Below, in pieces: positions 23,885 to 33,231 of a stretch of DNA of 64,000 bases. The notes under the pieces are model-generated. The model saw only the letters and a list, made by a program, of their open reading frames with translations, did not search any database and was not told where the DNA came from. Positions within the stretch are counted from its first letter, which is position 1. Every line of letters begins with the position of its first letter. Source of the stretch: Isoetes taiwanensis (lineage: Eukaryota; Streptophyta; Lycopodiopsida; Isoetales; Isoetaceae); NCBI GenBank assembly GCA_021234155.1, contig JAJEKV010000077.1:1250627-1314626 (forward strand). The letters are read 5' to 3'. The position numbers and the translations under genes were made by a program.

Positions 23885-25109
23885 ATGGCCCAACGCTTCA
23901 ATGTTACTGAAGCGCAATATCAGCAAGCCTTGTCTAACGCTGGTTATATTGCATCTCAGTCAGCATTGCCTACGCCTAGTAGTCAGCAAGAGTATGACAG
24001 GCAAGTGGAATTGTTGGCTATTCTGTATCGCTTCCTTCCAAATATTTATCTGCAACCTTCGCAACCTCCTTTGCCCAATGGTCCTCCACCAGTAACTCCT
24101 CCACCGCCACCTAAGCTGAGAAAATGGTTAGAGAAAGCGGATATGCCGCCTTTCAAAGGGGAAAGACAAAGCCCGCCAAGGTTGTTAGCTTTATCACCAA
24201 TGGGAAAAGTTCTTTGAACGAGTGCAGGCAACAGATGTGGAAAGACTGCAAGCCATGGACACTTATTTGAAAGATCAAGCTCAGGCATGGTGGCAAGGCA
24301 GACGAGAATGTGATCCCAGGATCATTAATTGGGAAAGTTTCAAAACGGCTTTTGAAGCACACTATTTACCCTCTAACTATCACAGTGAGTTACGCAGGGA
24401 ATGGGATCGCCTCCAAATGTGGGGAAACCGGAGAGTATTCAGTTCCTATACATCCAAATTCACTCATTTAGCGGCACTAATAAGGAATCTGGATGGGAAA
24501 GAGCTTCTGAGAAAATATGTCAGTGGATGTAGGGATGATATTTATGCGGAAATGGAAATATTTTTCCCAAAAGATTTAAATGAAGCCATAAAACTAGCAT
24601 CCGCAGTGGAACGGAAACTAGATCCAAAGTCTAGGAAGTTTGATATTTGGGATGAGGAAACTTCAGACCAAGAGGGCAAAAAGGGTGGCAAAGAGAAAAA
24701 TGGAAGTAAGGATTCTTCCAAGAACTTTAAGAGGAAAAGAAATAATGGCAATGGTAATGGTTCCAAAGGAAGCGTGAGAAGGGAAGTCAAATTAAACCGC
24801 AGGAAGGAAATTAAGGAACCAAAAGGTGGATGCTATAGATGCGGGGAAATCATTACCTAAAGGGATTGCCCGTTTGGAGAAGGGGGGATCACAAAAGTTG
24901 AACCATCTAAATCTCAAAAGGTTGTACCAATACATGCTATAGAAGGTCCCAAGCCCGTGGTTGTAGAAATGCATGCTATTGAAGGTCCCAAGCCCGTGGA
25001 GGATATACCTGAGACCTCTAAAGCTGCTGAAGATCGGAAGAAAGGTGAGGAACGGGCAAAGGCTATAGCCAAAGAACGAAGGTGGCTCCAAATTGGAACT
25101 ATGGGGTAA
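23885..25109 (+). pseudogene. Gag-like protein, copy 3 (best preserved)
   Basis: MAQRFNVTEAQYQQALSNAG through the Pro-rich segment is open (23,885-24,217); after one break, 24,222-24,860 covers the Gag core (WWQGRRECDPRIINWESF, LAALIRNLDGKELLRKY) and basic region. A frameshift falls in the zinc knuckle (CYRCGEIIT, then the other frame), and the tail with the two HAIEGPKPV repeats follows. Full length would be about 400 residues. Presumed role: binding and packaging of the element's own RNA. Confidence 0.9.
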
Positions 25110-25298
25110 AAATCATAAAAAATTACATTTTTAGGATAAGATTTGTAAGATTTGATTTGATTTGATTTGATTTAATTGTAATTTGATTTTTTATGTGGAA
25201 TAAAAATTAAGTTATTATGAAAGCATGGTGCATTAGATGTAAATTTTGTAAGGTGGTAATTGTTGTTATAGCACAATTGGCCTAACAAAATTACATCA

Positions 25299-25468
25299 GT
25301 ATCGCGGAGATACAACTAAGTAGTACTGTGGAGGTACGACAAAATACTAATGTATCGCGGAGATACAATAGTTTGGTATCGTGGAGATACTATCAAATAG
25401 TACCGCGGAGGTACAAACGATAGCCATGTGCCGCGAAGGTACAAGGATATATCGTACTGTGGAAGTAC
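25299..25468 (+). repeat. Series of seven 15-nt hairpins with GYGGA loops, copy 3
   Basis: At 25,299, 25,323, 25,352, 25,376, 25,400, 25,428 and 25,454. Sequences include GTATCGCGGAGATAC, GTACTGTGGAGGTAC, GTACCGCGGAGGTAC and GTACTGTGGAAGTAC. Each folds to a 5-bp stem and 5-nt loop. Stem pairs 4 and 5 vary between copies (T-A to C-G, C-G to T-A or T-G) while pairing is kept; the loop is GCGGA or GTGGA in six and GCGAA in one. Confidence 0.85.
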
Positions 25469-25599
25469 GTGTATATCCGTAGCTATTTCTTGAATTTATA
25501 GAACCTTCAGACGTATGGGGCAATCACCTTGAGAAGGGATGGGTCCCTCTAGAGCGTCTTTGGAAGATCGCGGACGATCTTCTTTAAGAAGGGATGGAT

Positions 25600-26393
25600 T
25601 GATATGGGGCATGCTAGGGGGAGTGGTCCGGAAGAAATGAACTAAGGCAGTGGGGCATTTGGAGAAACAATGGTTACAAAACCAATGGTTACAAGGTGTC
25701 ATGGGAAAGAAAAGGGGCAAGATATTGCCAACAACCATTATAGCAAGATATTAGGGAAAAATATCCTATTTCAAAGAAAAGGGCTCGTGTAAATTAAGTC
25801 TACCTTAAAAAGGCATGGATCGGGAGAGGATGAGAATAGCAAAGGCGAAACCTTTTTCTCAATCTAAAAGGCCGATTTAGCTACAAATAACGCGTGGCCC
25901 CGCATGAATCCAAACCACGGCAAGGATCTTCGGTCTCCACTTCGCCTACGCAAACAAACAGGAACTCGATTACACCGTTCTTGAATCGCGCTAACACCTC
26001 GGTCGTTGGTTGCCTCTTCTCAAGTCCGACCTGCTCATCTCGGATTCAGCCAAGGATCTTGTAAGCGGGGCTTCAAGATCTGCAGTGGTTGTTGGTTTTT
26101 CCTGGAAGGTCCGAGATTGAGACCAATTATATTTCTTGGTGGTTGTGTTGAGCTAAGCCCATAACTGTTGTAAGATCGGATTGATCGCAAGCTGAAGGGA
26201 TAATAGGCTGCGACCCAATTCCTTTCCCTTGGAAATTGCCTTAGTTCTATCTGGATCCGGTTGGGTGGAAACTGGATGCCCAATCCATTGGTTGTGGAAA
26301 CCAAGTTACCTGATCTTATCTAAAGATTGTTATCTCGTTTATCTTGTCTAAACAATTGTTGCAGTTACGTCTTTAAACCCTTAAAGCGTATCA
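25600..26393 (+). repeat. LTR 4 of the gag-only array
   Basis: Begins TGATATGGGGCATGCTAG, preceded by the polypurine stretch AAGAAGGGATGGAT, and ends AAAGCGTATCA followed by the right target duplication ATGTT. 794 bp. Confidence 0.9.
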
Positions 26394-26639
26394 ATGTTTG
26401 CTGAGGGTACACTGAAATCTAAAGGAAAGGTGAAGGATTTAAAAAGAAAAAAAAATGAACATGCAAAACAAAAGGACATGGGTATCATGGTCTGGAGGGA
26501 AATGCAAGGTCTAAAAAATACAGAAAAAGTTTGTGAGGTGCTGCAGAAGGTGGTGAATGGCCACTTTAGCTTGGAAGAAATGCAGCGTGAATTCAAACAG
26601 TAAGTTCTTGCTAGTTCTCGTTTCGTAGCACGTTCCCGG

Positions 26640-26890
26640 TGTTGTTCGCGTGCTTCGGGCACACATGCAGACCGTAAAGTATTTTACGTATCATACACCG
26701 TGACCGCACGAGTTTTTAACGTCATAAAAAAGCCCGAGACGCGTAAAAGTGTTGTTCACAAATACCTATAAAAATCGTATTGTACCTATAAAAATACTTG
26801 TAAAATACTTTACGGTACCTATAAAATACCTATAAAATACGTCATCGTACCTTTAAAATACTTAGGTACTTGTGTTGAAAACTTCAAAAA
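26640..26890. repeat. Intronic microrepeats built on CCTATAAAATAC
   Basis: About seven degenerate copies of GTACCTATAAAATAC-like units, plus GTAAAGTATTTTACG dyads, in the intron 26,600-26,922 of the element B gene. Unlike the other introns of this gene, it carries no CTATGCGCGCATAG. Confidence 0.6.
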
Positions 26891-27187
26891 TTTGAAGCAA
26901 AAACATTTCATTTTTCATTCAGACGCGTCAGGTACCTCCGGGTACCGGTATGCTAAGTACTTGAAAGGTACCGTACCCGTACGGATCCAACACTGTACGT
27001 TCCCGAGTTTCCAAAAGGATTGTGCACTCCGTCAGCAGCAAGTCATGGTCCACCTTAACTGTGACACCTGGGAGAAAGTTAAAGAATTATACCCTACATG
27101 GTCGTCGGATGAAAAGATAAACCAATATGCTTCAAATTTCACAAACTGGGTAAAATTTGTTGTTCCCCTACTTATCTTGTTGTGTGC

Positions 27188-27470
27188 CTATGCGCGCATA
27201 GCACTACAAGAAGTCCGTTACTGTGGTGCTATGCGCGCATAGGCTGACACTTGAACTTTTGTTTTTTCTTCTTTGCTGAAGTTGTTTTCTCGTTTGTGGC
27301 TATCGCCGCATAGCATTACGAGAAGTCCATTACTGTGGTGCTATGCACACATAGGCTAACACTTGGAACTTTTGTTTTTTCTTCTTACCAAGGCTGTTTT
27401 CTTGTTGTATGTTTATGTGCACATAGCACCACAAGAAGTCCGTTACTATGTTGCTATCTTGTGGCATAGG
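27188..27470. repeat. CTATGCGCGCATAG palindrome array 3 (intron)
   Basis: Three tandem units of about 112 bp, each with two palindromes 41 bp apart (27,188 and 27,229 perfect; 27,300 and 27,341, 27,409 and 27,453 degenerate). Within a unit the flanks are inverted (CATAGCAC ... GTGCTATG), so a longer stem can form. Lies in the intron 27,150-27,529. Single copies occur in introns 17,911-17,999 (at 17,942) and 27,957-28,018 (at 27,975), and at 28,756. Confidence 0.9.
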
Positions 27471-27729
27471 AAGACACTTTGAACTTTCGTCTTCTTATTT
27501 TACTAAAGGCGTGAATTTCGTGGTTTTAGAAAAAGAAGGACCCGATCTTCATGGGTTTCTTAACATGGTTAGACTTGCTAGGAAAAGGCGCCAAGCTTAA
27601 GAAGAAGGAAGAGGTCGAGCAAAGTTTTGTACCAAATGCAATTTGAAAGGTTTGACATGTTTGGCCGAATTGTTTATACGGATATATCATGGAAATTGTG
27701 TCAAACTTGACCATACATTGAAACTGGCA

Positions 27730-28400
27730 ATTATTCGTTATGTATTGTTGATATTCCTTATGGGTTCAAGCTGCGATAGTCATGGAGATGATTCTCCATT
27801 TACTTATCTTTGAATTTGATTCTTTCTTGAGACGTTTTGCCAAAATAAATACCGCGCACCTCTTTGGAGGATAGTAGTTTTTCATTCAAGTAATCAAAGC
27901 GGTATGGTACAAAGCTGCAATGAGAAATTGCAAAGGCGTTACGAGCCAGCCATTTGGTAAGTTATTTCTTTTTGCTATGCGCGCATAGCACACAATAACT
28001 CATTGGTTGCGGTTGCAGGTTGAAGACGCATGTAAGAGGAAATGGCGGTGGTGCAAGGCTTGTAAATGTTTGAGAACAGATGCACATTGGTTACCACGGC
28101 ATTGGTGGGCGTGAGAAGCATTTTGCACTATATCTCTGGCGGCATGGACTTGCGTAATCGCGTTTCAATTCCAGCGATCATTGAGAAATTAAGCAGACCC
28201 ATTACACGGGATCGTGTAGTCAATCCTTATCGAAGCCTCAACGGCTTATTAATACCCTTTTAGAGATGTTTTTCACGGCCCGGTGGACGGGTCGTCAATG
28301 CCTTCGGTGGTCGGGGACCACCTTGGCTTGTGCTTTAAAAAGGGTCGTAAAGCGCCTTGCAATTGATTTTGATAAGGATTGTGGTATATATAAAATCGAA
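27730..28400 (+). other. Class-beta amino-methyltransferase domain, element B
   Basis: Motif IV appears as CIVDIPYGFKL (27,739-27,775; DIPYG for the usual DPPYG). After the intron, the SAM-binding segment reads RPGGRVVNAFGGRG (28,275-28,318), then in the next frame TTLACALKRVVKRLAIDF and DKDC. NAFGGRG and the following helix match motif I (FxGxGTT) and AIDFDKD the acidic end of strand 2. Order IV before I is class beta. One in-frame stop and at least two frameshifts interrupt it here. Confidence 0.7.
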
Positions 28401-28913
28401 TAAGTTCTGCCTGCCTGCGGAAAAGCGAGGAGGTTGGCCTAAAGGATAAGGATGGTAATCCTGAGCCTTCAAGCTTTCAGCCTTTGCCGCCACTCTCGGG
28501 GGAACACCAACGATCCGCCGAAGTTCGCCGAGCTTGTTCGTGGAAGAGGTTCAAAAGGTTGTGGAAGAGGCGGATGCCTCGCATTAATCGAGGAAGTTAA
28601 TCTCGATAAGCTCTACTAAGGTTCTCCCTCCTCCAGTTCGATGATGAACTTCCTCACAAGGAACCTCCTCTTGATATATAATGTGTGCTAAAAAAATGAC
28701 ATTTTTTTATGTGCCTATATTATTGTATTACATTATTGAAATATAACTTTGTTGTCTATGTGCGCATAGACTTCCTTCCTTCCCTTTGTATTTTGTTTCG
28801 TAAGAGAGTGCATTTTCTTAGTGTGTCTTAATACAAAATCTGTCGCCCGATTTTAAAATGGCCATATTTGGAATGCAACTTTTTTTTTTATAGTTGTTTT
28901 TTTTTTTAAATGG

Positions 28914-28999
28914 TCAAAACTGCCGAATTTACGTTTTTTGGAAAAAGGAATCTGCAATTGCACCACAGGTCATTAGTGCGTTTGCATCGTCACCTTGTT
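28914..28999 (-). repeat. Right terminal inverted repeat of element B
   Basis: On the minus strand it begins AACAAGGTGACGATGCAA, then CGCACTAATGAC, and further in TAAATTCGGCAGTTTTG. Poly-A/T runs just inside may be part of a subterminal region. Confidence 0.75.
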
Positions 29000-31389
29000 C
29001 CTTCTCTTCATCAATATGTTTTCTACGTCTATGGCCGATTTTCATTTTCAGGCCCTACGCCGCCACAACAGTATACAAATCACCCTTTTGTTGTGACCTT
29101 TACTCAGTAGAGTCACCAATCCAATTACTCCTTTACGTATCCGTTAACCGTCCTGTGGCTTCTAAGCCGCTATTATATGCTCCTTCTGTTGTCAACCCAC
29201 CTATCGTTGGGGGTTATGATTCAACATTGTCCTACATCCTGGAAATGTTAGTCATTACATTTCTCTGTCATGATGCTATAACGTTGTTCTGGCATTCCAA
29301 ATGACTTGGCATCCTCATTTAAGCCATAGTCATAGCCTAAGGCGGGTGAGCCTTCAGTAAAATTACGGACTCATCAAGGTGCCACTGGTATTTTGTGAGT
29401 CTCCCTACAATTACCTACGTTTGATATGACAGGACTTGTATCAATGTTCGAGTCCTGTATATTCTAGCTTCGACCTGCGATCCGGGTATGCATCATGTGG
29501 GAAAGCTAGCCTTGGGTGTCTATGCAAGACACATTCGAACTTCTAGCAAGTAACTGCTATTTGATACCTATCCTGGAATTGTACTATTGTACTATTCAAT
29601 CCCCCTCATCTTAAGCTTCATTCTAGTGGCCGTTGACATTTTATTTCAAGTGCCAACTTCGACATCATACCTTAGCCTACAACAGATTGAATGTTGTTTA
29701 CTCATTAGAACATACTCTAAACCCTTCATGGTAACTTTGGGAATTTTTCGTCTTTCTCTCCTTGTGTCACCACCTAGATTACCTCCCTAAGATGTTTATC
29801 GTATGTGTACATGGTATGTAACATAATAAACATATCTCCACATCCCACAATGTTAGAGCTCTGCTCTAACTTAGCTAAACTATAACCGTGGTAGTTCTTT
29901 TAAACAAATCCATTGCCTATGTACCTTTATGATATGGCGCAGCACCTATTTCCCAAATGGACAGGGGCCGACTCTATGTTGGACTTGTATATGCTGCCTA
30001 TATTTTGATAGGGTCTCTAGTTATTTCAACCATTCCTTTAGTGTCTTATGGTACTTTAACCCCGTACATAACCTATGATTTCCCCCACGGGATTATGCCA
30101 TAATTCCGAAGGCTACTACCCCAGATGAGGAGCTTTTCTAAAGGCTTCTTTTGCTAAGGATCTTTTGTGTTCTATACCACCTATGCTTAGTTACAATTAA
30201 CCTATTTTTCTTAAGTTATCATGTGGACTTCAGCTTTTGATCAGCTTCAAATGCTGCCGTCTTTGGCTCCCTCATAATGAAGTGGAGGCACTAAAACCTC
30301 CTAGTCTTCTAATAGCAGAACCCAATGTTTCAATCTTCGTTAGTAACCGCCATATGAGTATCCAATTCTTTACCCTCTTAAGAGTTTCAAAGTCATAATC
30401 TCTAACGCGTCTATGCCTCAAGGCAACGGATCCTCCACCTAGAATTGTTCCCCGCGTGTAGGGTAACTCGTCGACTATATGGACTACTGGTCTATATAAT
30501 CTTAACCCTTCTGATCAATACACCTCGTCTTCATTTTATCGGGACTTGGAATTCCTATGTATTGCCCTCGACTCGGTTATCCCTAAAGGTATAATCGTCA
30601 AAGTCATCGTACTCCTTCTTTTTTTTCCATCAGGGGGATGCGATATTTTACACATCTTTTTATCCCCAAAACCGAATAAATGCTCTCAGCTTATAACGCT
30701 GAAGTAATTCATTGGTATCTAGAACCTTTGAGTACTTAAGCTCTCATTATCGGTTATTTCAACACCCTTCCAACCATCCTCGGGGTGTTTTTGAATGTAA
30801 CATCACCGTATATGCTAGACTTACTCTAGCTATTTTCACTGATTTAAACTCTTTCCATATCCCTTAGTACGACATATCTAAGATAGTCAACTCCAACCAT
30901 TAGGATAACTTGAATGCTTATCTCTGCTAAAGCATACCTAACCCAATATCTTCGTATATAAGCATATCATTACGCTCATTCTTTAAACCTTGTCAAGTAA
31001 TATTTCATTCGCCTTGTACGAATATTCTACTATCTTTTAATATGACATACATCTCCTTGATATCCTCACTAGTGTAGTATTTGATACTACTAAGTCCTTC
31101 CAACATCCACCATTCCTATCATGTAATTACGTGCGATAGTAACACGTGTCAACCAACTCTAAGTCCAGATTCATAGTGACTCTTTGACATAGCCACCTAG
31201 TTATGTTCACACTTGCCGCAAATTTATTTCGGCAACTCGTTATCGTGTATTGGCCCAGACCAAGAGCAGTCTTGATGCTGAGGACAACATCATTTCTAAG
31301 GTGGCGAGAATCGGCGTTCCGCATTTTTATCGGTATAACGTATAAATATACCGGACACGTCACATAGTAGGGATCGCCACCATGGGGTA
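29000..31389. other. No gene recognised
   Basis: Pyrimidine-rich plus strand without credible coding frames. TGTGACGTGTCCGGTATA on the minus strand at 31,364 leftwards resembles the outer end of the LTR at 60,763 (TGTGACGGTCCAGG) and is followed by a CGGTATA/TATACCG dyad, so a second, reversed LTR may begin there; its other end was not found. Confidence 0.3.
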
Positions 31390-32836
31390 TGTTAACCTAG
31401 GGGTTGACCTAAAAGGGATTAATTTAGCTATGCTAAATTAATAGAACCTAATTAAGTGTATTTTTGTCTTAATTAACCTAATTAGCTTAATTAGTTAATT
31501 TAATGACCTGCCACCTGGCTCAAATCGATTGGGCAAGGCAGGGTTTCCAATATGGGACATCCAAATTGGGGCTTTTGTGCCCCAATTCGAATTAGGCGAT
31601 TGGAGATGGAGGAGGAGAAGAAGCAGCCCGGCACCCTTGAGTTAGTCGAGATGGAAGACCGATTTTGTGGTTAGTCAAGAGGTTTCTTTGTTGATCTATA
31701 GCATAAGCCTCTACGGGTGTGTTCTCTCTGCTTTTTTCTCTGGGTTTACATGCTAGGCTAACCCTTGATTGATATGGTGAGTATTCTTATCTCTAGTTTC
31801 TAAATGTGCTTTGGTTGATGGTTTAGTAGTTCTTTGCCTAGTTAGCACTCCAGAGATGGGGGATTACGAGGGGTAGAGACCTCTGAGCCCATGTATTGTA
31901 GTATGCTCCTAGATAGAGAGCCTGTATTATTCCCATTAGATGCGGCTGTTGTACAAGATCCCACCCATTTGTGGAATCTATGGCATCATTGAAGCACCGG
32001 ATAAGGGCCATAGTGATGAAGTGTGGGGGTGGGGTCTGCTTTGAGCAAAAGGCTATGGGGACTCCTTGGTGAGCTAGGCCTAATAGTTGGTCACGTAGAG
32101 GGCCGGGTATGGGTCTGAAACTCCCTGGGTACAGTTGTGTGATCACCCCCTGCACTTTGAAGATAAAGTTAGGGGAGTCGTCTGCACGGATGCGGGGGTC
32201 GCCGATGCACACGTATTCTCTAGCTCACCCATGGATTCTTGCGACTTTGAAGGGGACACTTCTCGACCGCTTCATCGGGCCCAGGGAGATGTAACCCCGA
32301 GTAGCCCGAAGGGTGATTCCTTGGGATTGCGTCTGGGAAGGCTACAATGGCGCCATAGCTTTGATTCAGCTCATCTGCAAAGTGTGTGCACAGGAGGGGG
32401 CGGGTGGAGTGGACAACCCTAGCCAGCGTTCTATATGCCGACCAATGCCAGGTTATACCTCTGTCTGCTGATCTCTTGAGACCGAGCCGTCAGTCCATCC
32501 TCACAGGAGTCTGAGCCCGGGTAGAACCTGGGGTTTGGAGTGTTTTCCTTAGCATTAGATGTATCTTCTCTGTTCTCATCAGTTGGATGGATGTGCCACC
32601 CTTCGTGGTGGTTATTTCTTATATGATTATGATGTATGCTAACCTTGTATTTATGCTCCGCGACTTAGGAGTCCCATTGAAGGCGTAATTTGGGCCGAAT
32701 GACACCTCCGTGTCCTTCACCCGGGCATCTTTCGATTGATGGTTCGAGTTAGACGGAGGGCCCTGCTCATGGTGAGCTGGTTGCCATGGGAGGGGGAAGT
32801 CGTCCGGAGCGCCGTATATGTTCAGGGAGCGTCACA
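31390..32836 (+). repeat. Probable solo LTR or LTR fragment
   Basis: Ends ATATGTTCAGGGAGCGTCACA-like (TTCAGGGAGCGTCACA), the same end type as the LTRs at 9344 and 59,135. The proposed start TGTTAACC is a guess from the TG rule. No primer-binding site follows and no 5-bp target duplication is seen, so the limits are weak. No coding potential. Confidence 0.35.
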
Positions 32837-33231
32837 CTTGCCCTTGTACTGTGCACGAACCCTAATAGTTATATACATATATCATGTCCCTCTTTTTCAT
32901 AAAGGTCAGAGTGTGCTCATTACATGTCTCTTCTTAGTGGCTTAAGTAGAGAGTTAAGTCCTGCTCCCCACATGTTGTATGTTCATATCCCCATGCCTCG
33001 TTACTTTATGCCCAAGGTTTCATATGTTTATTAACATTACAAATGTATCTTAAGACTTTCATGAGTGTTCTTCATCTTCACACGTTCATTTATTTATTTG
33101 CTCAAAGTCGTGTTTTGACAAATCAATTCAAATTGCTACTTCTAGACAATAGAATACTTGATACCATGACTTTATGGGAATTGGCCTGAAGAAATCTTTG
33201 GTGCTCGGCATGGAAGAATTATTGCAAAAAC
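32837..33231. other. No gene; probable 3' flank of the PPR gene
   Basis: AT-rich sequence downstream (on the minus strand) of the PPR stop codon. No feature recognised. Confidence 0.4.

Larger units (their letters stand above)
18035..26393 (+). mobile_element. Tandem gag-only LTR retroelement array: 4 LTRs, 3 internal regions
   Basis: Structure LTR-gag-LTR-gag-LTR-gag-LTR with all parts in the same orientation. The whole array is flanked by ATGTT at 18,030-18,034 and 26,394-26,398, a perfect 5-bp target duplication, so it behaves as one insertion into an exon of element B. Internal regions of about 1.7 kb encode only a Gag-like protein: no protease, reverse transcriptase, RNase H or integrase. 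This matches the non-autonomous plant class called TR-GAG, which would depend on a partner element. The trimer most likely arose by unequal LTR recombination between copies, or by insertion of a multimer. Confidence 0.9.
16341..28640 (+). pseudogene. ParB-like / class-beta DNA methyltransferase gene, element B (split by retroelement array)
   Basis: Coding blocks: 16,342-16,520 (basic: KKRNLARGSQDDAGG); about 16,590-16,796 (ends at donor GTAAGT); about 16,920-17,910 including the ParB-like domain; 18,000-18,034 continued at 26,399-26,599; 26,923-27,149; 27,530-27,956; 28,019-28,640. Introns have GT-AG ends: 17,911-17,999, 26,600-26,922, 27,150-27,529 and 27,957-28,018. Removing the array with one ATGTT copy rejoins the exon in frame (WELQEKKIH then MFAEGTLKSKGK). 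ParB-like domain first, methyltransferase last, as in element A. The 28.0-28.6 kb end has frameshifts. Three introns and the leader carry CTATGCGCGCATAG. Role inferred as site-specific DNA modification of the element; the start is not determined. Confidence 0.65.
11400..28999. mobile_element. Element B: DNA transposon with inverted repeats, ParB-methyltransferase and DUF7869 genes
   Basis: Terminal inverted repeats at 11,400-11,430 and 28,969-28,999 match at 30 of 31 positions, and a second match lies further inside (TAAATTCAGCC at 11,482 versus TAAATTCGGC on the minus strand near 28,930). Between them are a minus-strand DUF7869-type gene, a divergent plus-strand ParB-like/methyltransferase gene, and about 25 copies of CTATGCGCGCATAG or close variants. 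The 8,359-bp retroelement array at 18,035-26,393 is a later insertion, so the native element is about 9.2 kb. I see no convincing target duplication outside the inverted repeats. Confidence 0.75.

Noticed and set aside
19533-25091. Minus-strand ORFs rich in Phe/Leu opposite the gag copies (for example LFLFLLKFLEESLLPFFS)
   Set aside because: Antisense of the Lys-rich Gag region, present identically in all three copies.
27188-27242. Possible tRNA or structured RNA gene from the paired palindromes
   Set aside because: No tRNA boxes or cloverleaf; the structure is explained by two copies of the 14-bp palindrome with inverted flanks.
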